64,000 nucleotides of DNA, taken from assembly GCF_037975245.1 (NCBI RefSeq), contig NC_092577.1, positions 10,263,513 through 10,327,512 of the forward strand. The letters are read 5' to 3'. The position numbers and the translations under genes are program-made. This document shows positions 49,501-63,570 of this stretch, piece after piece (position 1 is the stretch's first letter; the number at the start of each line of letters is the position of its first letter). The notes below the pieces were generated by a model, which made no database searches, had not been told where the DNA came from, and saw only the letters and a program-made list of their open reading frames with translations. Origin of the DNA: Apostichopus japonicus (Eukaryota > Echinodermata > Holothuroidea > Aspidochirotida > Stichopodidae).

Positions 49501-52100
49501 ACTCCAAATTTAAAATAGTACTTCAAAATAAAATGCAGTACCCCCATACACTGTACTGTATGGCACAAGTTACGGTATATAGTGCAATAGTTTCTTGTCT
49601 GAAATATGAAGTTAAAGTTGGAAAAATTTTGTTCAAAGACTTGTATACAATACAAAACAAATGTCTGAGCTCAGACTTAGCAGTTAACTTGAGGAGGCAC
49701 TTCCAATTTTCCACAACCTAGTACTCAAAACTGAAAACAGTACCCCAAATTGTACCGTATATCACGATAAATGTGACTTTTCCTAGTTTTGTCTCTAAAA
49801 TTAGAAGTTGATCAGTTGGAAAAGTTTAGTTGATGGATTTGTTAACTATAAGAAACACATATTTGAGCTCAGTCATAGCAAGTTACTTGATTTTTCATTT
49901 TCGATTATCACATGCAAGGACTACAAATTTAAAATAGTACTTCAAAATAAAATGCAGTACCCCCATACACTGTACTGTATAGCACAAGTTACGGTATATA
50001 AAGTGCAATAGTTTCTTGTCTGAAATATGAAGTCAAAGTTGGAAAAATTTTGTTCAAAGACTTGTGTACAATACAAAACAAATGTTTGAGCTCAGACTTA
50101 GCAGTTAACTTGAGGAGGCACTTCAAATTTTCCACAACCTAGTAATCAAAACTGAAAACAGTACCCCAAATTGTACCGTATATCACGATAAATGTGACTT
50201 TTCCTAGTTTTGTCTCTAAAATTAGAAGTTGAAGCTGGAAAAGTTTAGTTGATGGATTTGTTAACTATAAGAAACACATATTTGAGCTCAGTCATAGCAA
50301 GTTACTTGATTTTTCATTTTCGATTATCACATGCAAGGACTACAAATTTAAAATAGTACTTCAAAATAAAATGCAGTACCCCCATACACTGTACTGTATA
50401 GCACAAGTTACGGTATATAAAGTGCAATAGTTTCTTGTCTGAAATATGAAGTCAAAGTTGGAAAAATTTTGTTCAAAGACTTGTGTACAATACAAAACAA
50501 ATGTTTGAGCTCAGACTTAGCAGTTAACTTGAGGAGGCACTTCAAATTTTCCACAACCTAGTACTCAAAACTGAAAACAGTACCCCAAATTGTACCGTAT
50601 ATCACGATAAATGTGACTTTTCCTAGTTTTGTCTCTAAAATTAGAAGTTGAAGTTGGAAAAGTTTAGTTGATGGATTTGTTAACTATAAGAAACACATAT
50701 TTGGGCTCAGTCATAGCAAGTTACTTGAGTTTTCATTTCCGATTATCACATGCAAGGACTCCAAATTTAAAATAGTACTTCAAAATAAAATGCAGTACCC
50801 CCATACACTGTACTGTATGGCACAAGTTACGGTATATAGTGCAATAGTTTCTTGTCTGAAATATGAAGTTAAAGTTGGAAAAATTTTGTTCAAAGACTTG
50901 TATACAATACAAAACAAATGTCTGAGCTCAGACTTAGCAGTTAACTTGAGGAGGCACTTCCAATTTTCCACAACCTAGTACTCAAAACTGAAAACAGTAC
51001 CCCAAATTGTACCGTATATCACGATAAATGTGACTTTTCCTAGTTTTGTCTCTAAAATTAGAAGTTGATCAGTTGGAAAAGTTTAGTTGATGGATTTGTT
51101 AACTATAAGAAACACATATTTGGGCTCAGTCATAGCAAGTTACTTGATTTTTCATATCCGATTATCACATGCAAGGACTCCAAATTTAAAATAGTACTTC
51201 AAAATAAAATGCAGTACCCCCCATACACTGTACTGTATAGCACAAGTTACGGTATATAAAGTGCAATAATTTCTTGTCTGAAATATGAAGTGAAAGTTGG
51301 AAAAATTTTGTTCAAAGACTTGTATACAATACAAAACAAATGTTTGAGCTCAGACTTGGCAGTTAACTTGAGGAGGCACTTCAAATTTTCCACAACCTAG
51401 TAATCAAAACTGAAAACAGTACCCCAAATTGTACCGTATATCACGATAAATGTGACTTTCCTAGTTTTGTCTCTAAAATTAGAAGTTGAAGTTGGATAAG
51501 TTTAGTTGATGGATTTGTTTACTATAAGAAACACATATTTGAGCTCAGTCATAGCAAGTTACTTGATTTTTCATATCCGATTATCACATGCAAGGACTCC
51601 AAATTTAAAATAGTACTTCAAAATAAAATGCAGTACCCCCATACACTGTACTGTATAGCACAAGTTACGGTATATAAAGTGCAATAATTTCTTGTCTGAA
51701 ATATGAAGTCAAAGTTGGAAAAATTTTGTTCAAAGACTTGTGTACAATACAAAACAAATGTTTGAGCTCAGACTTGGCAGTTAACTTGAGGAGGCACTTC
51801 AAATTTTCCACAACCTAGTACTCAAAACTGAAAACAGTACCCCAAATTGTACCATACAGTATATCACGATAAATGTGACTTTTCCTAGTTTTGTCTCTAA
51901 AATTAGAAGTTGAAGTTGGAAAAGTTTAGTTGATGGATTTGTTAACTATAAGAAACACATATTTGGGCTCAGTCATAGCAAGTTACTTGAGTTTTCATTT
52001 CCGATTATCACATGCAAGGACTCCAAATTTAAAATAGTACTTCAAAATAAAATGCAGTACCCCCATACACTGTACTGTATGGCACAAGTTACGGTATATA
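46580..52100 (+). repeat. Higher-order block, ~1,257-bp three-dimer unit repeated about four times
   Basis: 'tgtatggcacaag' recurs near 47040, 48299, 49558, 50815 and 52077 (spacings 1,257-1,262). 'cacttccaattttcc' and 'gttgatcagttgg' travel with it. One copy near 48.6 kb carries 'catatccg' where others have 'cattttcg', so copies have begun to diverge. Confidence 0.85.
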
Positions 52101-55100
52101 GTGCAATAGTTTCTTGTCTGAAATATGAAGTTAAAGTTGGAAAAATTTTGTTCAAAGACTTGTATACAATACAAAACAAATGTTTGAGCTCAGACTTAGC
52201 AGTTAACTTGAGGAGGCACTTCAAATTTTCCACAACCTAGTACTCAAAACTGAAAACAGTACCCCAAATTGTACCGTATATCACGATAAATGTGACTTTT
52301 CCTAGTTTTGTCTCTAAAATTAGAAGTTGATCAGTTGGAAAAGTTTAGTTGATGGATTTGTTAACTATAAGAAAGACATATTTGGGCTCAGTCATAGCAA
52401 GTTACTTGATTTTTCATATCCGATTATCACATGCAAGGACTCCAAATTTAAAATAGTACTTCAAAATAAAATGCAGTACCCCCCATACACTGTACTGTAT
52501 AGCACAAGTTACGGTATATAAAGTGCAATAATTTCTTGTCTGAAATATGAAGTTAAAGTTGGAAAAATTTTGTTCAAAGACTTGTATACAATACAAAACA
52601 AATGTTTGAGCTCAGACTTGGCAGTTAACTTGAGGAGGCACTTCAAATTTTCCACAACCTAGTAATCAAAACTGAAAACAGTACCCCAAATTGTACCGTA
52701 TATCACGATAAATGTGACTTTCCTAGTTTTGTCTCTAAAATTAGAAGTTGAAGTTGGATAAGTTTAGTTGATGGATTTGTTTACTATAAGAAACACATAT
52801 TTGAGCTCAGTCATAGCAAGTTACTTGATTTTTCATATCCGATTATCACATGCAAGGACTCCAAATTTAAAATAGTACTTCAAAATAAAATGCAGTACCC
52901 CCATACACTGTACTGTATAGCACAAGTTACGGTATATAAAGTGCAATAATTTCTTGTCTGAAATATGAAATCAAAGTTGGAAAAATTTTGTTCAAAGACT
53001 TGTGTACAATACAAAACAAATGTTTGAGCTCAGACTTGGCAGTTAACTTGAGGAGGCACTTCAAATTTTCCACAACCTAGTAATCAAAACTGAAAACAGT
53101 ACCCCAAATTGTACCGTATATCACGATAAATGTGACTTTCCTAGTTTTGTCTCTAAAATTAGAAGTTGAAGTTGGAAAAGTTTAGTTGATGGATTTGTGA
53201 ACTATAAGAAACACATATTTGGGCTCAGTCATAGCAAGTTAATTGAGTTTTGATATCCGATTATCACATGCAAGGACTCCAAAGTTGAAATAGTACTTCA
53301 AAATAAAATGCAGTTCCCCCATACACTGTACTGTATGGCAATAGTTACGGTATATAAAGTGCAATAGTTTCTTGTCTGAAATATGAAGTCAAAGTTGGAA
53401 AAATTTTGTTCAAAGACTTGTGTACAATACAAAACAAATGTTTGAGCTCAGACTTAGCAGTTAACTTGCGGAGGCACTTCAAATTTTCCACAACCTAGTA
53501 CTCAAAACTGAAAACAGTACCCCAAATTGTACCGTATATCACGATAAATGTGACTTTTCCTAGTTTTGTCTCTAAAATTAGAAGTTGAAGTTGGAAAAGT
53601 TTAGTTGATGGATTTGTTAACTATAAGAAACACATATTTGGGCTCAGTCATAGCAAGTTACTTGAGTTTTCATTTCCGATTATCACATGCAAGGACTCCA
53701 AATTTAAAATAGTACTTCAAAATAAAATGCAGTACCCCCATACACTGTACTGTATGGCACAATTTACGGTATATAGTGCAATAGTTTCTTGTCTGAAATA
53801 TGAAGTTAAAGTTGGAAAAATTTTGTTCAAAGACTTGTATACAATACAAAACAAATGTTTGAGCTCAGACTTAGCAGTTAACTTGAGGAGGCACTTCAAA
53901 TTTTCCACAACCTAGTACTCAAAACTGAAAACAGTACCCCAAATTGTACCGTATATCACGATAAATGTGACTTTTCCTAGTTTTGTCTCTAAAATTAGAA
54001 GTTGATCAGTTGGAAAAGTTTAGTTGATGGATTTGTTAACTATAAGAAAGACATATTTGGGCTCAGTCATAGCAAGTTACTTGATTTTTCATTTCCGATT
54101 ATCACATGCAAGGACTCCAAATTTAAAATAGTACTTCAAAATAAAATGCAGTACCCCCTATACACTGTACTGTATAGCAGAAGTTACGGTATATAAAGTG
54201 CAATAATTTCTTGTCTGAAATATGAAGTCAAAGTTGGAAAAATTTTGTTCAAAGACTTGTGTACAATACAAAACAAATGTTTGAGCTCAGACTTGGCAGT
54301 TAACTTGAGGAGGCACTTCAAATTTTCCACAACCTAGTACTCAAAACTGAAAACAGTACCCCAAATTGTACCGTATATCACGATAAATGTGACTTTTCCT
54401 AGTTTTGTCTCTAAAATTAGAAGTTGAAGTTGGAAAAGTTTAGTTGATGGATTTGTTAACTATAAGAAACACATATTTGGGCTCAGTCATAGCAGGTTAC
54501 TTGAGTTTTCATTTCCGATTATCACTTGCAAGGACTCCAAATTTAAAATAGTACTTCAAAATAAAATGCAGTACCCCCATACACTGTACTGTATGGCACA
54601 AGTTACGGTATATAGTGCAATAGTTTCTTGTCTGAAATATGAAGTCAAAGTTGGAAAAATTTTGTTCAAAGACTTGTATACAATACAAAACAAATGTTTG
54701 AGCTCAGACTTAGCAGTTAACTTGAGGAGGCACTTCAAATTTTCCACAACCTAGTACTCAAAACTGAAAACAGTACCCCAAATTGTACCGTACAGTATAT
54801 CACGATAAATGTGACTTTTCCTAGTTTTGTCTCTAAAATTAGAAGTTGAAGTTGGAAAAGTTTAGTTGATGGATTTGTTAACTATAAGAATCACATATTT
54901 GAGCTCAGTCATAGCAAGTTACTTGATTTTTCATATCCGATTATCACATGCAAGGACTCCAAAGTTAAAATAGTACTTCAAAATAAAATGCAGTACCCCC
55001 AAACACTGTACTGTATAGCACAAGTTACGGTATATAAAGTGCAATAGTTTCTTGTCTGAAATATGAAGTCAAAGTTGGAAAAATTTTGTTCAAAGACTTG

Positions 55101-56016
55101 TGTACAATACAAAACAAATGTTTGAGCTCAGACTTAGCAGTTAACTTGAGGAGGCACTTCAAATTTTCCACAACCTAATACTGAAAACTGAAAGCAGTAC
55201 CCCAAATTGTACCGTATATCACCATAAATGTGACTTTTCCTAGTTTTGTCTCTAAAATTAGAAGTTGAAGTTGGAAAAGTTTAGTTGATGGATTTGTTAA
55301 CTATAAGAAACACATATTTGAGCTCAGTCATAGCAAGTTACCTGAGTTTTCATTTCCGATTATCACATGCAAGGACTCCAAATTTAAAATAGTACTTCAA
55401 AATAAAATGCAGTACCCCCATACACTGTACTGTATAGCACAAGTTACGGTATATAAAGTGCAATAGTTTCTTGTCTGAAATATGAAGTCAAAGTTGGAAA
55501 AATTTTGTTCAAAGACTTGTGTACAATACAAAACAAATGTTTGAGCTCAGACTTAGCAGTTAACTTGAGGAGGCACTTCAAATTTTCCACAACCTAATAC
55601 TGAAAACTGAAAACAGTACCCCAAATTGTACGGTATATCACGATAAATGTGACTTTTCCTAGTTTTGTCTCTAAAATTAGAAGTTGAAGTTGGAAAAGTT
55701 TAGTTGATGGATTTGTTAACTATAAGAAACACATATTTGAGCTCAGTCATAGCAAGTTACTTGATTTTTCATTTCCGATTATCACATGCAAGGACTCCAA
55801 ATTTAAAATAGTACTTCAAAATAAAATGCAGTACCCCCATACACTGTACTGTATGGCACAAGTTACGGTATATAAAGTGCAATAGTTTCTTGTCTGAAAT
55901 ATGAAGTCAAAGTTGGAAAAATTTTGTTCAAAGACTTGTGTAAAATACAAAACAAATGTTTGAGCTCAGACTTAGCAGTTAACTTGAGGAGCCACTTCAA
56001 ATTTTCCACAACCTAA

Positions 56017-56421
56017 AGGCCCGGTCACACTACAGCGATATTTTATCGGAATACGGTCCGATTTTTCCGATTTTAGGCCGAAGAGTGAGGTTTGTGTTAG
56101 TGAATGTAATGAATGCAGTGGAATATTCGAATGCCTACTTCAAATCTGAGGGGTTCTAGAACTGACTACATTCTGAAGTGACGTCACATCGAAAAAGGAT
56201 AAAAATCGGAAGAGAAATCGGATAGCTATCCGATAAAGGGAAACGGAGTCAATATCAAAAGTTAGGAGAGGGCTATTCCACATCGGAATGGCTCAACAGA
56301 TAGCAAATCAGGTCCTTTATCACTGTGGCTAGAAGACCCGAACGGAAAACAGGCTGTTTCGAATCCTCCGGGAAAATCGGATAGTATTCCGATAAAAAAT
56401 CGGTATAGTGTGACCGGGCCT
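56017..56421 (+). mobile_element. Harbinger-like MITE, copy 1
   Basis: A 405-bp non-coding element. Its terminal inverted repeat starts AGGCCCGGTCACACTA at both ends (16 bp exact, then imperfect for about 35 bp more, with ATCGGAAT motifs). It is flanked by TAA (56014-56016 and 56422-56424). Removing it and one TAA restores 'caacctaatact', a form present in empty units at about 55172 and 55590. A 3-bp TWA duplication is the hallmark of PIF/Harbinger. There is no transposase, so it would depend on an autonomous relative elsewhere. It contains a perfect TGACGTCA octamer at 56179-56186, possibly by chance. Confidence 0.88.
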
Positions 56422-57683
56422 TAATACTCAAAACTGAAAACAGTACCCCAAATTGTACCGTATATCACGATAAATGTGACTTTTCCTAGTTTTGTCTCTA
56501 AAATTAGAAGTTGAAGTTGGAAAAGTTTAGTTGATGGATTTGTTAACTATAAGAAACACATATTTGGGCTCAGTCATAGCAAGTTACTTGAGTTTTCATT
56601 TCCGATTATCACATGCAAGGACTCCAAAGTTAAAATAGTACTTCAAAATAAAATGCAGTAGTCCCCCATACACTGTACTGTATGGCACAAGTTACGGTAT
56701 ATAAAGTGCAATAGTTTCTTGTCTGAAATATGAAGTCAAAGTTGGAAAAAGTTTGTTCAAAGACTTGTGTACAATACAAAACAAACGTTTGAGCTCAGAC
56801 TTAGCAGTTAACTTGAGGAGGCACTTCAAATTTTCCACAACCTAGTACTCAAAACTGAAAACAGTACCCCAAATTGTACCGTATGTCACGATAAATGTGA
56901 CTTTTCCTAGTTTTGTCTCTAAAATTAGAAGTTGAAGTTGGAAAAGTTTAGTTGATGGATTTGTTAACTATAAGAATCACATATTTGAGCTCACTCATAG
57001 CAAGTTACTTGATTTTTCATATCCGATTATCACATGCAAGGACTCCAAATTTAAAATAGTACTTCAAAATAAAATGCAGTACCCCCATACACTGTACTGT
57101 ATAGCACAAGTTACGGTATATAAAGTGCAATAGTTTCTTGTCTGAAATATGAAGTCAAAGTTGGAAAAATTTTGTTCAAAGACTTGTGTACAATACAAAA
57201 CAAATGTTTGAGCTCAGACTTAGCAGTTAACTTGAGGAGGCACTTCAAATTTTCCACAACCTAATACTGAAAACTGAAAACAGTACCCCAAATTGTACGG
57301 TATATCACGATAAATGTGACTTTTCCTAGTTTTGTCTCTAAAATTAGAAGTTGAAGTTGGAAAAGTTTAGTTGATGGATTTGTTAACTATAAGAAACACA
57401 TATTTGAGCTCAGTCATAGCAAGTTACTTGATTTTTCATTTCCGATTATCACATGCAAGGACTCCAAATTTAAAATAGTACTTCAAAATAAAATGCAGTA
57501 CCCCCATACACTGTACTGTATGGCACAAGTTACGGTATATAAAGTGCAATAGTTTCTTGTCTGAAATATGAAGTCAAAGTTGGAAAAATTTTGTTCAAAG
57601 ACTTGTGTAAAATACAAAACAAATGTTTGAGCTCAGACTTAGCAGTTAACTTGAGGAGCCACTTCAAATTTTCCACAACCTAA

Positions 57684-58088
57684 AGGCCCGGTCACACTAC
57701 AGCGATATTTTATCGGAATACGGTCCGATTTTTCCGATTTTAGGCCGAAGAGTGAGGTTTGTGTTAGTGAATGTAATGAATGCAGTGGAATATTCGAATG
57801 CCTACTTCAAATCTGAGGGGTTCTAGAACTGACTACATTCTGAAGTGACGTCACATCGAAAAAGGATAAAAATCGGAAGAGAAATCGGATAGCTATCCGA
57901 TAAAGGGAAACGGAGTCAATATCAAAAGTTAGGAGAGGGCTATTCCACATCGGAATGGCTCAACAGATAGCAAATCAGGTCCTTTATCACTGTGGCTAGA
58001 AGACCCGAACGGAAAACAGGCTGTTTCGAATCCTCCGGGAAAATCGGATAGTATTCCGATAAAAAATCGGTATAGTGTGACCGGGCCT
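57684..58088 (+). mobile_element. Harbinger-like MITE, copy 2
   Basis: Identical by eye to copy 1 over all 405 bp, with the same TAA flanks (57681-57683, 58089-58091) at the same point of the satellite unit. The spacing to copy 1 is 1,667 bp, and the satellite DNA around it also matches. It was therefore made by duplication of a satellite block and not by a second insertion. Confidence 0.88.
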
Positions 58089-60207
58089 TAATACTCAAAA
58101 CTGAAAACAGTACCCCAAATTGTACCGTATATCACGATAAATGTGACTTTTCCTAGTTTTGTCTCTAAAATTAGAAGTTGAAGTTGGAAAAGTTTAGTTG
58201 ATGGATTTGTTAACTATAAGAAACACATATTTGGGCTCAGTCATAGCAAGTTACTTGAGTTTTCATTTCCGATTATCACATGCAAGGACTCCAAAGTTAA
58301 AATAGTACTTCAAAATAAAATGCAGTAGTCCCCCATACACTGTACTGTATGGCACAAGTTACGGTATATAAAGTGCAATAGTTTCTTGTCTGAAATATGA
58401 AGTCAAAGTTGGAAAAAGTTTGTTCAAAGACTTGTGTACAATACAAAACAAACGTTTGAGCTCAGACTTAGCAGTTAACTTGAGGAGGCACTTCAAATTT
58501 TCCACAACCTAGTACTCAAAACTGAAAACAGTACCCCAAATTGTACCGTATGTCACGATAAATGTGACTTTTCCTAGTTTTGTCTCTAAAATTAGAAGTT
58601 GAAGTTGGAAAAGTTTAGTTGATGGATTTGTTAACTATAAGAATCACATATTTGAGCTCACTCATAGCAAGTTACTTGATTTTTCATATCCGATTATCAC
58701 ATGCAAGGACTCCAAATTTAAAATAGTACTTCAAAATAAAATGCAGTACCCCCATACACTGTACTGTATAGCACAAGTTACGGTATATATAGTGCAATAG
58801 TTTCTTGTCTGAAATATGAAGTCAAAGTTGGAAAAATTTTGTTCAAAGACTTGTGTACAATTAACTAAACAAATGTTTGAGCTCAGACTTAGCAGTTAAC
58901 TTGAGGAGGCACTTCAAATTTTCCACAACCTAGTACTCAAAACTGAAAACAGTACCCCAAATTGTACCGTATATCACGATAAATGTGACTTTTCCTAGTT
59001 TTGTCTCTAAAATTAGAAGTTGAAGTTGGAAAAGTTTAGTTGATGGATTTGTTAACTATAAGAAACACATATTTGGGCTCAGTCATAGCAAGTTACTTGA
59101 GTTTTCATTTCCGATTATCACATGCAAGGACTCCAAAGTTGAAATAGTACTTCAAAATAAAATGCAGTACCCCCATACACTGTACTGTATGGCAATAGTT
59201 ACGGTATATAAAGTGCAATAGTTTCTTGTCTGAAATATGAAGTCAAAGTTGGAAAAATTTTGTTCAAAGACTTGTGTACAATACAAAACAAATGTTTGAG
59301 CTCAGACTTAGCAGTTAACTTGGGGAGGCACTTCAAATTTTCCACAACCTAGTACTCAAAACTGAAAACAGTACCCCAAATTGTACCATACAGTATATCA
59401 CGATAAATGTGACTTTTCCTAGTTTTGTCTCTAAAATTAGAAGTTGAAGTTGGAAAAGTTTAGTTGATGGATTTGTTAACTATAAGAAACACATATTTGA
59501 GCTCAGTCATAGCAAGTTACCTGATTTTTCATTTCCGATTATCACATGCAAGGACTCCAAATTTAAAATAGTACTTCAAAATAAAATGCAGTACCCCCAT
59601 ACACTGTACTGTATAGCAGAAGTTACGGTATGTATATAAAGTGCAATAGTTTCTTGTCTGAAATATGAAGTCAAAGTTGGAAAAATTTTGTTCAAAGACT
59701 TGTGTAAAATACAAAACAAATGTTTGAGCTCAGACTTTGCAGTTAACTTGAGGAGGCACTTCAAATTTTCCACAACCTAGTACTCAAACCTGAAAACAGT
59801 ACCCCAAATTGTACCGTATATCACGATAAATGTGACTTTTCCTAGTTTTGTCTCTAAAATTAGAAGTTGAAGTTGGAAAAGTTTAGTTGATGGATTTGTT
59901 AACTATAAGAAACACATATTTGAGCTCAGTCATAGCATCATAGCAAGTTACCTGATTTTTCATTTCCGATTATCACATGCAAGGACTCCAAATTTAAAAT
60001 AGTACTTCAAAATAAAATGCAGTACCCCCATACACTGTACTGTATAGCACAAGTTACGGTATATAAAGTGCAATAGTTTCTTGCCTGAAATATGAAGTCA
60101 AAGTTGGAAAAATTTTGTTCAAAGACTTGTGTACAATACAAAACAAATGTTTGAGCTCAGACTTAGCAGTTAACTTGAGGAGGCACTTCAAATTTTCCAC
60201 AACCTAA

Positions 60208-60612
60208 AGGCCCGGTCACACTACAGCGATATTTTATCGGAATACGGTCCGATTTTTCCGATTTTAGGCCGAAGAGTGAGGTTTGTGTTAGTGAATGTAA
60301 TGAATGCAGTGGAATATTCGAATGCCTACTTCAAATCTGAGGGGTTCTAGAACTGACTACATTCTGAAGTGACGTCACATCGAAAAAGGATAAAAATCGG
60401 AAGAGAAATCGGATAGCTATCCGATAAAGGGAAACGGAGTCAATATCAAAAGTTAGGAGAGGGCTATTCCACATCGGAATGGCTCAACAGATAGCAAATC
60501 AGGTCCTTTATCACTGTGGCTAGAAGACCCGAACGGAAAACAGGCTGTTTCGAATCCTCCGGGAAAATCGGATAGTATTCCGATAAAAAATCGGTATAGT
60601 GTGACCGGGCCT
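60208..60612 (+). mobile_element. Harbinger-like MITE, copy 3
   Basis: Also identical by eye, same orientation, same TAA flanks (60205-60207, 60613-60615) and same insertion point. Spacing from copy 2 is 2,524 bp. The left flank differs slightly from copies 1 and 2 ('gaggaggcac' for 'gaggagccac'), as expected after further exchange between arrays. Confidence 0.88.
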
Positions 60613-61210
60613 TAATACTCAAAACTGAAAACAGTACCCCAAATTGTACCGTATATCACGATAAATGTGACTTTTCCTAGTTTTGTCTCTAAAATTAGAA
60701 GTTGAAGTTGGAAAAGTTTAGTTGATGGATTTGTTAACTATAAGAAACACATATTTGGGCTCAGTCATAGCAAGTTACTTGAGTTTTCATTTCCGATTAT
60801 CACATGCAAGGACTCCAAAGTTGAAATAGTACTTCAAAATAAAATGCAGTACCCCCATACACTGTACTGTATGGCAATAGTTACGGTATATAAAGTGCAA
60901 TAGTTTCTTGTCTGAAATATGAAGTCAAAGTTGGAAAAATTTTGTTCAAAGACTTGTGTACAATACAAAACAAATGTTTGAGCTCAGACTTAGCAGTTAA
61001 CTTGGGGAGGCACTTCAAATTTTCCACAACCTAGTACTCAAAACTGAAAACAGTACCCCAAATTGTACCATACAGTATATCACGATAAATGTGACTTTTC
61101 CTAGTTTTGTCTCTAAAATTAGAAGTTGAAGTTGGAAAAGTTTAGTTGATGGATTTGTTAACTATAAGAAACACATATTTGAGCTCAGTCATAGCAAGTT
61201 ACCTGATTTT

Positions 61211-63570
61211 TCATTTCCGATTATCACATGCAAGGACTCCAAATTTAAAATAGTACTTCAAAATAAAATGCAGTACCCCCATACACTGTACTGTATAGCA
61301 GAAGTTACGGTATGTATATAAAGTGCAATAGTTTCTTGTCTGAAATATGAAGTCAAAGTTGGAAAAATTTTGTTCAAAGACTTGTGTAAAATACAAAACA
61401 AATGTTTGAGCTCAGACTTAGCAGTTAACTTGAGGAGCCACTTCAAATTTTCCACAACCTAGTACTCAAAACTGAAAACAGTACCCCAAATTGTACCGTA
61501 TATCACGATAAATGTGACTTTTCCTAGTTTTGTCTCTAAAATTAGAAGTTGAAGTTGGAAAAGTTTAGTTGATGGATTTGTTAACTATAAGAAACACATA
61601 TTTGAGCTCAGTCATAGCAAGTTACTTGATTTTTCATTTCAGATTATCACATATGCAAGGACTCCAAAGTTAAAATAGTACTTCAAAATAAAATGCTGTA
61701 CCCTCATACACTGTACTGTATAGCACAAGTTACGGTATACAGTGCAATAGTTTCTTGTCTGAAATATGAAGTCAAAGTTGGAAAAATTTTGTTCAAAGAC
61801 TTGTGTACAATACAAAACAAATGTTTGAGCTCAGACTTTGCAGTTAACTTGAGGAGGCACTTCAAATTTTCCACAACCTAGTACTCAAAACTGAAAACAG
61901 TACCCCAATCTGTACCGTATATCACGATAAATGTGACTTATCCTAGTTTTGTCTCTAAAATTAGAAGTAGAAGTTGGAAAAGTTTAGTTGATGGATTTGT
62001 TAACTATAAGAAACACATATTTGAGCTCAGTCATAGCAAGTTACTTGATTTTTCATATCCGATTATCACATGCAAGGACTCCAAATTTAAAATAGTACTT
62101 CAAAATAAAATGCAGTACCCCCATACACTGTACTGTAAAGCAGAAGTTACGGTATATAGTGCAATAGTTTCTTGTCTGAAATATGAAGTCAAAGTTGGAA
62201 AAATTTTGTTCAAAGACTTGTGTACAATACAAAACAAATGTTTGAGCTCAGACTTTGCAGTTAACTTGAGGAGGCACTTCAAATTTTCCACAACCTAGTA
62301 CTCAAAACTGAAAACAGTACCCCAAATTGTACCGTATATCACGATAAATGTGACTTTTCCTAGTTTTGTCTCTAAAATTAGAAGTTGAAGTTGGAAAAGT
62401 TTAGTTGATGGATTTGTTAACTATAAGAAACACATATTTGAGCTCAGTCATAGCATCATAGCAAGTTACCTGATTTTTCATTTCCGATTATCACATGCAA
62501 GGACTCCAAATTTAAAATAGTACTTCAAAATAAAATGCAGTACCCCCATACACTGTACTGTATAGCAGAAGTTACGGTATGTATATAAAGTGCAATAGTT
62601 TCTTGTTTGAAATATGAAGTCAAAGTTGGAAAAATTTTGTTCAAAGACTTGTGTACAATACAAAACAAATGTTTGAGCTCAGACTTAGCAGTTAACTTGA
62701 GGAGGCACTTCAAATTTTCCACAACCTAGTACTCAAAACTGAAAACAGTACCCCAAATTGTACCGTATATCACGATAAATGTGACTTTTCCTAGTTTTGT
62801 CTCTAAAATTAGAAGTAGAAGTTGGAAAAGTTTAGTTGATGGATTTGTTAACTATAAGAAACACATATTTGAGCTCAGTCATAGCAAGTTACTTGATTTT
62901 TCATATCCGATTATCACATGCAAGGACTCCAAATTTAAAATAGTACTTCAAAATAAAATGCAGTACCCCCATACACTGTACTGTATAGCAGAAGTTACGG
63001 TATATAGTGCAATAGTTTCTTGTCTGAAATATGAAGTCAAAGTTGGAAAAATTTTGTTCAAAGACTTGTGTACAATACAAAACAAATGTTTGAGCTCAGA
63101 CTTTGCAGTTAACTTGAGGAGGCACTTCAAATTTTCCACAACCTAGTACTCAAAACTGAAAACAGTACCCCAAATTGTACCGTATATCACGATAAATGTG
63201 ACTTTTCCTAGTTTTGTCTCTAAAATTAGAAGTTGAAGTTGGAAAAGTTTAGTTGATGGATTTGTTAACTATAAGAAACACATATTTGAGCTCAGTCATA
63301 GCATCATAGCAAGTTACCTGATTTTTCATTTCCGATTATCACATGCAAGGACTCCAAATTTAAAATAGTACTTCAAAATAAAATGCAGTACCCCCATACA
63401 CTGTACTGTATAGCAGAAGTTACGGTATGTATATAAAGTGCAATAGTTTCTTGTCTGAAATATGAAGTCAAAGTTGGAAAAATTTTGTTCAAAGACTTGT
63501 GTACAATACAAAACAAATGTTTGAGCTCAGACTTAGCAGTTAACTTGAGGAGGCACTTCAAATTTTCCAC
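61211..63570 (+). repeat. Higher-order block, period 848 bp near the right edge
   Basis: An 8-bp duplication giving 'catagcatcatagcaag' occurs near 62451 and 63299 (spacing 848) and earlier near 59932. 'ggtatgtatataaag' occurs near 61309, 62577 and 63425. The 848-bp unit is two dimers enlarged by these small insertions. Confidence 0.8.

Noticed and set aside
56179-56186. Perfect TGACGTCA (CRE-type) octamer inside each MITE copy
   Set aside because: The three copies are one ancestral insertion, so this is one occurrence. Without expression data it may be chance.
61933-63146. Two longer (121-codon) plus-strand frames at 61933-62298 and 62781-63146
   Set aside because: They arise only because a single base change ('agaagtagaagt') removes a stop between halves B and A. 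They have the same satellite content.
22335-63570. Dozens of 60-65-codon open frames on both strands, repeated at ~417-bp spacing
   Set aside because: They are shadows of a conserved satellite unit. The same unit is open on both strands, neighbouring units are broken by a 2-base indel without consequence, and there is no start context, domain or coding bias.
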